A stretch of DNA of 45,079 nucleotides from an uncultured Lachnospiraceae bacterium (GCA_910583615.1 CAJTXP010000033.1:1-45079), one strand, 5' to 3'; numbered from the stretch's first letter, positions 30,892-39,767 are shown. Numbers and translations: made by a program. Notes: a model not told the origin generated them from the letters alone.

Positions 30892-31980
30892 ATGAGTAAT
30901 AAAACAAAGATGGCATGGAATGTCGGCCTTATCGTGGCGCTTCTGGCAACGCTTTTTATTCTGGAGCAGATTTTGCCTTCCGGTTCCATGTTTTTTACTG
31001 TATTGAAAAAGGGAGCAATTTATGCACTTGTTGCAGTGTCCATGAACCTTCTGAATGGATTTACCGGGCTGTTTTCTCTGGGACAGGCGGGATTTATGCT
31101 GCTGGGCGCCTACGCGTATGCAATTCTTACCATACCGGTGGAATCCAGAGGAAGTGTCTACCAGTATTTTGACGGCGGAATCATTCAGTTTACGGTGCCG
31201 GTACCGGTGGCGCTGATTGCAGGCGGGCTTCTGGCTGCAGTTTTTGCTTTTTTGATCGGCCTTCCGGTTCTTCGCCTGAAGAGCGATTATCTGGCGATTG
31301 CGACACTGGGATTTGCGGAGATCATACGTGCGGTGTTCCAGTGGGATAAGCTGGGCCCGATTACCAATGGTTCCAATCTCCTGAGAAATTTTCCGTCTTT
31401 TCGCTCTGTTCTCTACCCCTTTGTGGTATCCGGCATCTGCATTGCGCTGATTGTCCTGTTGATTAATTCTACTTATGGAAGGGCATTCAAGGCGATTCGC
31501 GATGATGAGATTGCGGCGGAGGCCATGGGAATCAATCTGGCGCATCACAAACGTCTGGCATTTGTCATCAGTTCTTTCTTTGCAGGGGTGTCCGGAGGAC
31601 TTCTTGCCATGTATCAGACAACGATTCAGGCGTCCATGTTCAAATCAGCCATGACCTATGAGATATTGCTGATTGTGGTCATCGGCGGTATCGGATCGGT
31701 GACAGGAAGCTGCATCAGTTCCTTCCTGTTTATTGCATGTTCTGAATGGTGGCTCCGGTTCCTGGATAATGAGAATCTGTATATCGGAGGTTTTCATGTA
31801 CCCTTTCTGCGTCCGGGATTCCGCAAGGTTGTCTTTGCCATCGTTATTATGGTGATGGTGCTGTTCTATCGCCAGGGGATCATGGGGACGAAGGAATTTT
31901 CTATAGAAGGTATCAGGAAGTTTTTAAAGACCCGGTTCGGAAGAAAAAAAGCAGTAGAGGGAGGTGGCTCCCATGAGTAA
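30892..31980 (+). CDS. livM: Branched-chain amino-acid ABC transporter permease LivM
   Basis: A 362-residue inner-membrane permease, partner of LivH. Seen: GAIYALVAVSMNLLNGFTGL, FSLGQAGFMLLGAYAYAIL, VLRLKSDYLAIATLGFAEII and the coupling loop YGRAFKAIRDDEIAAEAMGI. TYEILLIVVIGGIGSVTGS is the conserved late helix. A hydrophilic basic C-terminal tail ends it. AAGGAGG precedes the ATG and the stop overlaps livG by 8 nt. Confidence 0.95.
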   Translation: MSNKTKMAWNVGLIVALLATLFILEQILPSGSMFFTVLKKGAIYALVAVSMNLLNGFTGLFSLGQAGFMLLGAYAYAILTIPVESRGSVYQYFDGGIIQFTVPVPVALIAGGLLAAVFAFLIGLPVLRLKSDYLAIATLGFAEIIRAVFQWDKLGPITNGSNLLRNFPSFRSVLYPFVVSGICIALIVLLINSTYGRAFKAIRDDEIAAEAMGINLAHHKRLAFVISSFFAGVSGGLLAMYQTTIQASMFKSAMTYEILLIVVIGGIGSVTGSCISSFLFIACSEWWLRFLDNENLYIGGFHVPFLRPGFRKVVFAIVIMVMVLFYRQGIMGTKEFSIEGIRKFLKTRFGRKKAVEGGGSHE

Positions 31981-32824
31981 AGAACACGTATTAAAAGTAG
32001 AAAATGTGACCATGCAGTTCGGCGGAGTGATTGCAGTTGACAATATGAATCTGGAAGTGAACAAAGGTGAGATCGTATCGCTCATCGGTCCGAACGGCGC
32101 CGGCAAGACAACGGCGTTTAATGTAATTACAGGTGTGTATGCACCTACTAATGGCGCTGTTTATTATAAGGATAAAAAGATTATCCAGAATTTTCCGCAG
32201 GGCAGGATGAAGAAACTTTATCGGGGCGAAAATGCAGACGAGTATACAGGACAGCATGTACTGGCTCCTACGCCTGACAGGATCACCCGGCTTGGGATTG
32301 CAAGGACTTTCCAGAATATCCGGCTGTTCAAGAGCCAGACGGTATTTGAAAATATTCTCATTGCGAAGCATATGCTGCGTACCAGCAATATTTTTACGGC
32401 GACTTTTCGTCTGAATGCCGGAGAAGAACAGCAGATGCGTGAAGAGTCGGAAAAACTTTTAAAGATTATGGACCTGGAGGATGTAAGAGATGAACTGTCC
32501 ACTTCCCTTCCCTATGGGAAGCAGCGTCATCTGGAGATTGCGCGTGCGCTGGCGACAAAACCGGAACTGCTTCTTCTGGATGAACCTGCAGCCGGCATGA
32601 ATCCGCAGGAGACATTGGAACTGACACAGTTTATCGGTCGGATCCGGGATGAGTTTGGCCTGACTATTTTTATGATCGAGCATCATATGGATCTGGTTAT
32701 GGAGATATCAGATCGTATTTATGTACTGGATTTTGGAAAGCCGATTGCAGAAGGAGTGCCGGAAGAGATCCGTAATAATCCGAAAGTGATTGAAGCCTAT
32801 CTGGGAGGTGCACAGGATGAGTAA
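31973..32824 (+). CDS. livG: Branched-chain amino-acid ABC transporter ATPase LivG
   Basis: A 283-residue cytoplasmic ATPase. Walker A is GPNGAGKTT, Q-loop is ARTFQNIRLF, the signature is TSLPYGKQRHLEIARALA (LPYGKQ in place of LSGGQ, usual for LivG), and Walker B is LLLLDEPAAGMNPQE, followed by the H-loop FMIEHHMDLVME. A roughly 30-residue insertion around KLYRGENADEYTGQHVLAPT lengthens the loop after strand 3 compared with E. coli LivG. The ATG at 31973 overlaps the livM end and has GGGAGG upstream. A GTG 9 nt earlier is less likely. Confidence 0.95.
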   Translation: MSKEHVLKVENVTMQFGGVIAVDNMNLEVNKGEIVSLIGPNGAGKTTAFNVITGVYAPTNGAVYYKDKKIIQNFPQGRMKKLYRGENADEYTGQHVLAPTPDRITRLGIARTFQNIRLFKSQTVFENILIAKHMLRTSNIFTATFRLNAGEEQQMREESEKLLKIMDLEDVRDELSTSLPYGKQRHLEIARALATKPELLLLDEPAAGMNPQETLELTQFIGRIRDEFGLTIFMIEHHMDLVMEISDRIYVLDFGKPIAEGVPEEIRNNPKVIEAYLGGAQDE

Positions 32825-33533
32825 TATTCTGGAAGTGAGCAATCTGAATGTATCGTATGGCGGTATTAAGGCGGTAAAAGAGATCAGCTTTGCAGTTCCC
32901 AAAGGGCAGGTCGTGACGCTGATCGGCGCCAACGGAGCAGGAAAGAGTTCCACGCTGCGTTCGATCGTGGGGCTGGTCCATCCGGAAAGCGGCAGTATCC
33001 GGTTTGATGGAAATGAGCTGGCAGGGCTTCCGACAGATCAGATCGTATCGAAGGGAATCACGCTGGTTCCGGAAGGAAGACGGGTATTTCCTGATCTGAC
33101 TGTATTGGAAAATCTGAAAATCGGGGCGTATATGCGCAGGGATTCTCTGGAAGAAGATCTGAACTGGGTACATGAACTGTTTCCCCGGCTTCAGGAGCGT
33201 TCCTGGCAGCTGGCAGGAACGCTGTCCGGAGGGGAACAGCAGATGCTTGCCATCGGACGTGCACTCATGTCCAGACCGGAGCTGATTATGATGGATGAGC
33301 CGTCTCTGGGACTGGCGCCGATCGTCGTACAGGGCGTGTTCGACATTATTCGGGAAATCAATAAACAGGGCGTGACAATTCTTCTGGTGGAGCAGAATGC
33401 GAATATGGCGTTAAAAGCGGCCGATCTGGGTTATGTCATGGAGACCGGGCGGATTACTTTAAGCGGAACCGGAAAAGAGCTCGCCGAGAATGAAGAAGTA
33501 AAAGCGGCTTATCTTGGAAAGGCAAAGAAGTAG
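32817..33533 (+). CDS. livF: Branched-chain amino-acid ABC transporter ATPase LivF
   Basis: A 238-residue ATPase, second of the LivG/LivF heterodimer. Walker A is GANGAGKSS, signature LSGGEQQMLAIGRAL, Walker B LIMMDEPSLGLAP and H-loop ILLVEQNANMAL. The family-specific VPEGRRVFPDLTVLENL is present. GGGAGGTG precedes the ATG, which overlaps the livG stop by 8 nt. A membrane-protein gene starts 2 nt after its stop. Confidence 0.96.
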   Translation: MSNILEVSNLNVSYGGIKAVKEISFAVPKGQVVTLIGANGAGKSSTLRSIVGLVHPESGSIRFDGNELAGLPTDQIVSKGITLVPEGRRVFPDLTVLENLKIGAYMRRDSLEEDLNWVHELFPRLQERSWQLAGTLSGGEQQMLAIGRALMSRPELIMMDEPSLGLAPIVVQGVFDIIREINKQGVTILLVEQNANMALKAADLGYVMETGRITLSGTGKELAENEEVKAAYLGKAKK

Positions 33534-33535
33534 CA

Positions 33536-34186
33536 ATGCTTGGGAAAACACATCTGGCAGTGGGAATTGCCGTGTCCATGACGGTTCTGCGCCCGGATAC
33601 ACTTCCGGAGCTGATTACAGGGCTGGGGGCTGCTTCTGTGGGAGCACTGATCAGTGATATAGATGTCGGGTCAACAGATGCGCACAAAGACGCCGACATG
33701 ATCTCTGCCATGTCTGTATTTGCGGTTGCAGCGGTGGTGCTGCTGGATCAGATGTTCCATGTGGGAATCTGGCGTATGCTTATGCAGAGAAGCAGTCTTG
33801 CCAGAGTCATTCCAGGGGCGCTTGCTTTTATCGGTATATGCGCATTTGGAAAAGAACAGCCTCACAGAAGTTTTATGCATTCATTTCTGGCGCTTTTTGT
33901 GTTGTCTGCACTGGTGGATATCATTTTTCCGACTGCGATGCCGTATTTCGCGGTTGCATTTTTGTCACATCTGGCAACAGATATTTTTAACTACAAAAAG
34001 GTACGTCTGTTTTATCCTGTGAAAAAAGGCGGCTTCTGCCTGAAGCTGTTTCATGCAAAAGGACTGGCAAATCGAATTCTGTTTTTGGGAAGCAGTGCAG
34101 TGGCATTTGCTGTTGTGGCTGTTTTGATGTTCCGGATCCTGACCGCAGCACCATTTCCAGGCAGCATGCCTTTTTTCCATGGTTGA
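33536..34186 (+). CDS. Membrane-bound metal-dependent hydrolase, YdjM/DUF457-like
   Basis: A 216-residue inner-membrane protein with about five to six hydrophobic helices. The start MLGKTHLAVGIAVSMTV carries the conserved His of the LexA-regulated YdjM/DUF457 family (T-H). LISDIDVGSTDAHKDADM supplies an acidic/His cluster after helix 2, and HRSFMHSFLALFVLSALVDI and LSHLATDIFNYKKVRLFYPV supply the H-R and H-x-x-x-D motifs. The family is proposed to be a metal-dependent hydrolase without known substrate. Its ATG is 2 nt after the livF stop, so it rides on the liv transcript; a functional tie to amino-acid uptake is not obvious. Confidence 0.85.
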   Translation: MLGKTHLAVGIAVSMTVLRPDTLPELITGLGAASVGALISDIDVGSTDAHKDADMISAMSVFAVAAVVLLDQMFHVGIWRMLMQRSSLARVIPGALAFIGICAFGKEQPHRSFMHSFLALFVLSALVDIIFPTAMPYFAVAFLSHLATDIFNYKKVRLFYPVKKGGFCLKLFHAKGLANRILFLGSSAVAFAVVAVLMFRILTAAPFPGSMPFFHG

Positions 34187-34207
34187 AGATGGAAAGCGAG
34201 AGAATAT

Positions 34208-35389
34208 ATGTTTGAATTTGGGAAAAAGAAAGATCATCAGGACTCCGGCACGAATGAGGAAACTCAGAAAATGCCGAAGATTTCTCCGGAAGAGTGGATG
34301 CGCAGAGTGATCTGTATGAATATGGAAGGGGCAGAATTGCAGAAAGACTGCGTGTTTGTTCCGGAAACAGGGATGAAGATATGGACAGAGTTCTGGCAGT
34401 CACAGCCGCAGATGCTCCAGATGGCGCTGCACTGTTCGCATCCTGAATTTACAGATGAGATCGAGGAGTTCCTGGTGGCTCCGGGGGATGATATTACGCA
34501 GCAGCTTCAGGAACTTGCAGATCAGGTGATGGAACTGGTTCTTATTCCGGTGCTGAGCGGGCTGTCCGGCGGCGCGGGGGAGAAGAAAACAGTTACGCTT
34601 CTTGGAACAGAGCATAGTTTCTCTGTAGGCAGGAGTCATATCATGAGCCGGTTCCGGGACCAGGAGGCAGTGGAAAAACAGGTGCCTTCAGAAGGGCTGT
34701 TCAACAGGTTTGAAACAGAGGTTCTTGCACATGTGGGAAGAAAAAACAATTACTGGATCAAACTGTATGAGAGCCATTTCGGGGATGAGATCAACTGTGA
34801 GGTAAGGATCAATAACCGGATCATTCCGGAATTGACGGCTCTTCTTACAGAAGATGTGAAAAAGTACGCAGTAACGGACTGGGATCAGAAGCAGACCGTG
34901 CTTCTCTGGCAGGACAAAGAGACCCGTGTGGAACAGCCGTTTACGGCGGCACAGGTAAAAGAATACGCGGGGCAGGCGATTCACCTGTTTGCAGAAAAAA
35001 TAGAGTATGACGATATTTATGACCGGATCCTCAGGATGACAGGAGATGAGTCTCTAAGCTGCGAGCTGTTTTTTCTGCTGCCGGAGATTTTCTGTCTTTA
35101 CTGTATTCAGGACATGGAGACCTCCAGCAGGAGGATCCTGCTGTGCAGTCCCGGAAAGCAGGATCCTCCTGCTGTACATGAGTCTCAGATCGGCTGCTAC
35201 AACTGGCTTTGCGAAGCGGTAGAACGGTATTTGTCGGAAGAGAGGCCGGATAACAGCGTCCTGCTTGAGATCATCAACCTGAGTTCCAGTGCGAAAGCAA
35301 TATCGGCTGCCATACAGAACGGGTCTGATCTGAAAAATCTCAGGCAGGTACTGGCTGTTTCCGTGCCGGACGGATATGTTCTGAGGTAA
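34208..35389 (+). CDS. Hypothetical protein, 393 aa, soluble
   Basis: I do not recognise a family with confidence. The 393-residue product starts with a charged, low-complexity stretch (MFEFGKKKDHQDSG and following Glu/Thr residues), then a mixed alpha/beta body with PEEWMRRVICMNMEGAELQ, VLSGLSGGAGEKKTVTLLG and VAVSVPDGYVLR-like ending (LAVSVPDGYVLR). No signal peptide, membrane helix or metal motif is evident. It starts 21 nt after the YdjM-like gene and is likely cotranscribed. Convergent with the HAD gene 15 nt downstream. Confidence 0.75.
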   Translation: MFEFGKKKDHQDSGTNEETQKMPKISPEEWMRRVICMNMEGAELQKDCVFVPETGMKIWTEFWQSQPQMLQMALHCSHPEFTDEIEEFLVAPGDDITQQLQELADQVMELVLIPVLSGLSGGAGEKKTVTLLGTEHSFSVGRSHIMSRFRDQEAVEKQVPSEGLFNRFETEVLAHVGRKNNYWIKLYESHFGDEINCEVRINNRIIPELTALLTEDVKKYAVTDWDQKQTVLLWQDKETRVEQPFTAAQVKEYAGQAIHLFAEKIEYDDIYDRILRMTGDESLSCELFFLLPEIFCLYCIQDMETSSRRILLCSPGKQDPPAVHESQIGCYNWLCEAVERYLSEERPDNSVLLEIINLSSSAKAISAAIQNGSDLKNLRQVLAVSVPDGYVLR

Positions 35390-35404
35390 TGACAACGGCC
35401 TTTT

Positions 35405-36205
35405 CTATGGAAACAGTTCTTTCAGAATGCGTTCCAGACCATGCTCATATATGGGCGGGCAGACGATATCGGCGGCAGCTTTCAGTTCAGGGACTGCATT
35501 GCCCATGGCGATACCGGTGCCGCAGTACTGGATCATCTCAATATCATTGGTTCCATCGCCAAATGCATAGCTGTCTTCTCTGGACAGGCCGAGACGATCC
35601 AGTATTTTTTTGATGCCGGTTGCCTTGGAGATGGTCGGAGAATAGATCTCAAAGGAATGTCCGGTTCCGTGAGCATCGAACGCCGCCACATAACCAAAAT
35701 GATTCCGGATGCAGGACTCTACGCGTTCCCTGCCTTCTTCGGTTACATTTGCTTCTATTTTCAAAGCTCTTTTAAGCACTTCGTTTCTGTCAAAATCACG
35801 CACAAACAGATGTGTTTGACCAAAACCGGAGAAAAACTGATAGAGGGCCTCAGATCTGCGGTCAATGTAGATGTGTCCGGCTGTTTCGATCATATAGTGA
35901 CAGCCCAGCTCGTCCAGCATTTCAACCATTTGAAGAGACAGTGCGTAATCCATCCGGTTTTCGTAGACAGGGGTGTTGTCAATTTCTGCATATGCGCCGT
36001 TGGTAAGAATATATCCGTCAAAGCCGGCGCTTAAGAGTTTGTCATTCAGCATGGCTTTGGGCCTGCCGCTGGAGATGAAAAGCCTGTGTCCCATTCTCTG
36101 GAGGCGTTTTAGTTCCAGAGTAACCTCAGATGGAATCTCAAAGATTCCGTATCCGTAGTCGATTAAAGTGCCGTCAATGTCAAAAAATAATATTTTTTCA
36201 TGCAT
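35405..36205 (-). CDS. Cof-type HAD-IIB phosphatase
   Basis: A 266-residue HAD phosphatase of the YidA/Cof group. Motif I is ILFFDIDGTLIDYG with nucleophile Asp, motif II LFISSGRPKAML, and motif IV YAFGDGTNDIEMIQYCGTGIA. The cap domain lies between about residues 80 and 190. Substrate unknown (sugar phosphate or similar). The reading frame runs on upstream to 36343, but only the ATG at 36205 is preceded by a ribosome site (GAGGAA, 9 nt) and downstream of the promoter; the extension overlaps the promoter itself. Confidence 0.9.
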   Translation of the reverse strand: MHEKILFFDIDGTLIDYGYGIFEIPSEVTLELKRLQRMGHRLFISSGRPKAMLNDKLLSAGFDGYILTNGAYAEIDNTPVYENRMDYALSLQMVEMLDELGCHYMIETAGHIYIDRRSEALYQFFSGFGQTHLFVRDFDRNEVLKRALKIEANVTEEGRERVESCIRNHFGYVAAFDAHGTGHSFEIYSPTISKATGIKKILDRLGLSREDSYAFGDGTNDIEMIQYCGTGIAMGNAVPELKAAADIVCPPIYEHGLERILKELFP

Positions 36206-36241
36206 GGTGATGTTCCTCACTGATTTTCTGTATTTTCCAAC

Positions 36242-36270
36242 AGTATACGTGATAATGGAAAAAATCACAA
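36242..36270 (-). promoter_or_regulatory. Promoter of HAD phosphatase gene
   Basis: On the minus strand TTGTGA (36265-36270) and TATACT (36242-36247) with a 17-nt spacer. It fixes the start of the gene downstream of it. Confidence 0.7.
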
Positions 36271-36325
36271 CCCATTCGTTGTTACTGGTTCTGCTTTCCA
36301 TGATTTTAAAACAGGCAGTTTTTAT

Positions 36326-36354
36326 TTGACAGAAAATTGGCAAAGATTTATAAT
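36326..36354 (+). promoter_or_regulatory. Consensus promoter of rex
   Basis: TTGACA (36326-36331) and TATAAT (36349-36354) are both perfect with a 17-nt spacer. The leader to rex is about 28 nt. No TTGTTAA-type Rex operator was seen on top of it. Confidence 0.9.
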
Positions 36355-36388
36355 AAATACAAGAATAAGTATTTGGAGGCGGCGTCTT

Positions 36389-37027
36389 ATGGAGGAAAGA
36401 CAGATATCGAAAGCGGTAATCAAACGACTGCCCAGATATTACCGGTATCTGGAGGAGTTATTGAATCACGGAATTGAGCGCATTTCTTCCGGAGAGCTGA
36501 GCAGCAAGATGCAGGTGACGGCCTCTCAGATCCGTCAGGATCTGAACAATTTCGGGGGATTCGGGCAACAGGGGTATGGTTACAATGTGAAGTATCTGTA
36601 TGATGAGATCGGAAAGATTCTGGGAGTTGATCAGACGCATCCGATGATCATTATCGGCGGCGGAAATTTCGGCCATGCGCTGGCCAATTATGATTTTGAA
36701 AAAAACGGGTTTGTCACAAAGGCTATTTTCGATGTGCGTCCGGAGCTGGATCAGACGTTTATCCGCGGGATACCGGTACTGATGATGGATCAGTTGGAGG
36801 ACTTTATTACCAGGGAGCCGGTAGAGATTGCCGTATTGACGCTTCCGAAGAGCCAGGTGGCGGAAGTGGCACAGCGTCTGACGCGCTGCGGGATCAAGGC
36901 GCTCTGGAATTTTGCACACCTGGATCTGGATGTGCCGGAGGATGTGGTAGTGGAAAATGTTCATCTGGTAGACAGTCTGATGCAGCTTTCCTACCGCATC
37001 AGCCATTCGGAAGAAGAACAGTCATAG
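36389..37027 (+). CDS. rex: Redox-sensing transcriptional repressor Rex
   Basis: A 212-residue NADH/NAD-sensing repressor that controls fermentation and respiration genes. The N-terminal winged helix has ISKAVIKRLPRYYRYLEELL, then VTASQIRQDLNNFGGFGQQG (DNA recognition), and YGYNVKYLYDEIGKILG. The Rossmann domain has MIIIGGGNFGHALANYDFEK, GxG type, for NADH. The upstream in-frame start at 36326 would lie on the promoter; TTTGGAGG just before 36389 fixes the real start. The downstream neighbours nnrD and alr are on the same strand, but a 178-nt gap with a large inverted repeat intervenes. Confidence 0.95.
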   Translation: MEERQISKAVIKRLPRYYRYLEELLNHGIERISSGELSSKMQVTASQIRQDLNNFGGFGQQGYGYNVKYLYDEIGKILGVDQTHPMIIIGGGNFGHALANYDFEKNGFVTKAIFDVRPELDQTFIRGIPVLMMDQLEDFITREPVEIAVLTLPKSQVAEVAQRLTRCGIKALWNFAHLDLDVPEDVVVENVHLVDSLMQLSYRISHSEEEQS

Positions 37028-37119
37028 GAAGAAATATGGGCGGGGCTGTCATAAAATGTGTTCAGAAGAGATCAGTGGTCCGGAGCGCATTTTAAGGCAG
37101 CTTTCTGCATGGAAGAGGA

Positions 37120-37178
37120 CAGGAACTGCAGAAAAATATCCTGCGCAGGCAGCATCTGTTATTTTTCTGCAGTTCCTG
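37120..37178. repeat. Perfect 19-bp inverted repeat between rex and nnrD
   Basis: CAGGAACTGCAGAAAAATA (37120-37138) and its exact reverse complement at 37160-37178 flank a 21-nt loop that contains a second palindrome, CCTGCGCAGG. No T-tract follows, so a standard terminator is unlikely. The rest of 37028-37119 shows no gene. Confidence 0.8.
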
Positions 37179-37205
37179 TGATTCGGAAGGAGGAGTTGCA
37201 ACAAT

Positions 37206-38099
37206 ATGCGGGAAAGTGAATATATTAGAACAGGGCCGGAGATACTGGAATATCTGCCGGTCAGAATATCCCGTTCGAACAAAGGAACTTACGGTAAGAT
37301 ATTGTGTATTGCAGGCAGCATGCATATGGCGGGGGCGGCATACCTGTGTGCGTGGGCGGCATACAGGACAGGAGCCGGACTGGTAAAGGTGCTGACACCG
37401 AAGGAGAACCGGGTCATCCTTCAGAACCTGCTGCCGGAGGCTCTTCTTATGACTTTTGATACCAAAGATCCGGAGCGGTCAAAAGAACAGGTGATGGAGG
37501 CGTTTGACTGGGCAGACGTGACAGCTCTCGGGCCGGGACTGGGAAGAGAGCCGTGGGCGTATGAACTTACCCGTCTGGCCATGGAATATTTTCATAAGCC
37601 TCTGGTAGCGGATGCAGACGGTCTGAATCATCTGGCCGGACACAGGGAGTTGTTGGATACACATCAGGGAGAACTGATCGTAACGCCGCATCCGGGAGAG
37701 TTTGGACGGCTTACGGGAATGTCCGTCTCTCAGATCCTTGCTGACATTCCGGGACATGCCGTACAGTTTGCCGGTGAACATCGCTGCATCTGTGTTTTGA
37801 AAGATGCGCCCTCCGCAATCGGCAGTCCGACAGGAGTCTGCCATGTGAATACAACAGGTAATAACGGGATGTCCACAGGAGGGAGCGGAGATGTGCTGAC
37901 CGGAATCATTTCAGGGCTTCTGGCACAGAAAGTGCCGGCATATGAAGCGGCAGTGCTGGGTGTCTGGCTGCATGGGAGAGCCGGGGATCTGGCTGCCAAA
38001 AGCGAAGGAACCTATGGAATGATGGCGCGGCATCTGGTCGAATATCTGCCGGAAGCGATGAAGAGAAACGGAAAGAATGGAGAAAAAGACAGGGCATGA
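37206..38099 (+). CDS. nnrD: ADP-dependent NAD(P)H-hydrate dehydratase
   Basis: A 297-residue NnrD/CARKD-type ribokinase-fold enzyme that repairs damaged (hydrated) NADH and NADPH, using ADP. Seen: GTYGKILCIAGSMHMAGAAY, then CAWAAYRTGAGLVKVLTP, ALGPGLGREPW, LVADADGLNHLAG, IVTPHPGEFGRLTG and the catalytic NNGMSTGGSGDVLTGIISGL (GSGD with Asp base). The N-terminal NnrE epimerase domain often fused to it is absent. GGAAGGAGG precedes the ATG. It overlaps alr by 4 nt (ATGA). Pairing of nnrD with alr and mazF is common in Clostridia; acpS, often nearby, is not in this window. Confidence 0.93.
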   Translation: MRESEYIRTGPEILEYLPVRISRSNKGTYGKILCIAGSMHMAGAAYLCAWAAYRTGAGLVKVLTPKENRVILQNLLPEALLMTFDTKDPERSKEQVMEAFDWADVTALGPGLGREPWAYELTRLAMEYFHKPLVADADGLNHLAGHRELLDTHQGELIVTPHPGEFGRLTGMSVSQILADIPGHAVQFAGEHRCICVLKDAPSAIGSPTGVCHVNTTGNNGMSTGGSGDVLTGIISGLLAQKVPAYEAAVLGVWLHGRAGDLAAKSEGTYGMMARHLVEYLPEAMKRNGKNGEKDRA

Positions 38100-39283
38100 G
38101 ACCTTATTTACGAGTATGTGCAGAGATTAACCTGGATGCAGCGGCATATAATTTTAACAGCATGAAAGAGAATCTGGCGGAGGATACACAGATCATAGCG
38201 GTTGTGAAAACAGACGGATACGGGCATGGAGCGGTTCCGATTGCCCGTATGGCAGAGAACTTTCCTTATATATGGGGATTTGCGACGGCTACTGTGGAGG
38301 AGGCGCTCCTGCTTCGAAAAGCAGGCATTCATAAGCCGATTCTGATTTTGGGATATGTATTTCCGGATGTCTGTGAGGACATCGTGCAGAATGAGATCCG
38401 TCCTACTGTCTTTACCTTTGACTCTGCACGGCAGTTTTCAGAAGAGGCGGTTCGGCAGGGCAGGACGGTTCATTTACATATTAAAGTTGATACAGGGATG
38501 TCAAGGATCGGACTGAAGGACGATGAAGAAAGCGCAGATCTGGTCCGGGAGATCAGTCATCTTCCGAATGTGGAAACAGAAGGACTTTATACGCATTTTG
38601 CAAGGGCGGATGAGAAAGACAAGGCAGATGCAAGAAAGCAGCTTGAGCGTTACCGGGCATTTTCTGCGCTGGTGAAAGAAAAAGGGGTGGACATCTGTAT
38701 GCATCACTGCTCCAACAGTGCCGGTATTTTTGATCTGAAAGAGGCAAACATGGACGCGGTGCGTGCCGGTATCTCCATCTATGGCCTGTATCCTTCAGAA
38801 GAAGTCAATCATCTGGCAGTTCCCATTACTCCGGTCCTTACGCTGAAAAGCCATGTGATCTATGTAAAGGATATTGAAGCCGGGACGTCGGTCAGCTACG
38901 GCGGAACCTTTACGGCGGAAAGGCCCATGCGGATTGCAACGGTTCCGGTAGGATACGGAGACGGTTATCCCCGTTCTCTGTCGGGGAAAGGCAGCGTGCT
39001 GATCCGCGGACAGCATGCGCCGATTCTCGGGCGGGTCTGTATGGATCAGTTTATGGTAGACGTGACGGATATACCGGAAGCGAAACCAGGGGATATGGTA
39101 ATTCTGATCGGATCAGACGGTGGAAATGGAATTACGATGGAGGATCTGGGGGAACTGTCCGGCCGCTTTAACTATGAACTTGCCTGCGATATAGGGAAAC
39201 GGGTTCCGCGCCGCTTCTGGAAGGATGGAAGGGCAGTGGCACAGCAGGATTATTTTGACATGACGGGAGTTATGGAACTGTAA
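38096..39283 (+). CDS. alr: Alanine racemase
   Basis: A 395-residue PLP enzyme that makes D-alanine for peptidoglycan. The PLP lysine is Lys38 in IIAVVKTDGYGHG. The second base is Tyr268 in GTSVSYGGTF. The other blocks are HIKVDTGMSRIGL, HHCSNSAGIFD, MDAVRAGISIYGLYPSEEV and ILGRVCMDQFMVDVTD. Length is slightly above the family average of about 370. It is translationally coupled to nnrD and followed 105 nt later by mazF on the same strand, the arrangement seen in many Firmicutes. Confidence 0.96.
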   Translation: MRPYLRVCAEINLDAAAYNFNSMKENLAEDTQIIAVVKTDGYGHGAVPIARMAENFPYIWGFATATVEEALLLRKAGIHKPILILGYVFPDVCEDIVQNEIRPTVFTFDSARQFSEEAVRQGRTVHLHIKVDTGMSRIGLKDDEESADLVREISHLPNVETEGLYTHFARADEKDKADARKQLERYRAFSALVKEKGVDICMHHCSNSAGIFDLKEANMDAVRAGISIYGLYPSEEVNHLAVPITPVLTLKSHVIYVKDIEAGTSVSYGGTFTAERPMRIATVPVGYGDGYPRSLSGKGSVLIRGQHAPILGRVCMDQFMVDVTDIPEAKPGDMVILIGSDGGNGITMEDLGELSGRFNYELACDIGKRVPRRFWKDGRAVAQQDYFDMTGVMEL

Positions 39284-39388
39284 GACAGGAAAAATCAAAA
39301 GTTATGTGAATAAAACAGGAAACGACTGGAAATACTCTGACTGAAAAAGCCATAAAAAAGAAAGTCTGGCAGATCGGAGTGAAAGAAA

Positions 39389-39736
39389 TTGATTATCAGA
39401 CGTGGAGATGTCTATTATGCGGATTTAAGGCCGGTAATCGGTTCAGAACAGGGCGGGATCCGTCCGGTACTGATTATTCAGAATGATATCGGGAACAGGC
39501 ACAGTCCAACCGTGATCTGTGCGGCAATTACTTCAAAGATGAATAAAGCGAAGCTTCCGACGCATGTGGAACTGGAAGCGACCGCCTATCACATGGTGAA
39601 AGATTCTGTAATTCTTCTGGAACAGCTTCGGACGATCGATAAAAAAAGACTGAAGGATAAAGTGTGTCATCTGGACGCATCCATTCTGGAAAAAATAGAT
39701 TCTGCGTTGAAAATCAGCCTGGAATTGGATACATAG
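39389..39736 (+). CDS. MazF/PemK-family endoribonuclease
   Basis: A 115-residue mRNA interferase of the MazF/NdoA type. The start IIRRGDVYYADLRPVIGSEQ (RGDVYYADL motif with the usual catalytic Arg) and GGIRPVLIIQNDIGNRHSPT are typical, followed by VICAAITSKMNKAKLPTHVE and DSVILLEQLRTIDKKRLKDK (LEQxRTIDKxR signature). Start codon is TTG at 39389, with GGAG about 10 nt upstream. No MazE-type antitoxin gene lies in the 105-nt gap to alr or downstream, so any antitoxin would be elsewhere. Confidence 0.9.
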   Translation: MIIRRGDVYYADLRPVIGSEQGGIRPVLIIQNDIGNRHSPTVICAAITSKMNKAKLPTHVELEATAYHMVKDSVILLEQLRTIDKKRLKDKVCHLDASILEKIDSALKISLELDT

Positions 39737-39738
39737 GC

Positions 39739-39767
39739 TTGCCAACCCGGATTCCTCATGCTAAAAT
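39739..39767 (+). promoter_or_regulatory. Promoter of yebC
   Basis: TTGCCA (39739-39744) and TAAAAT (39762-39767) have a 17-nt spacer, with TGC directly before the -10. It overlaps the end of mazF. Confidence 0.75.

Noticed and set aside
29987..31548. Long minus-strand reading frames opposite livH and livM
   Set aside because: His/Arg/Lys-rich translations typical of shadows of membrane-protein genes.
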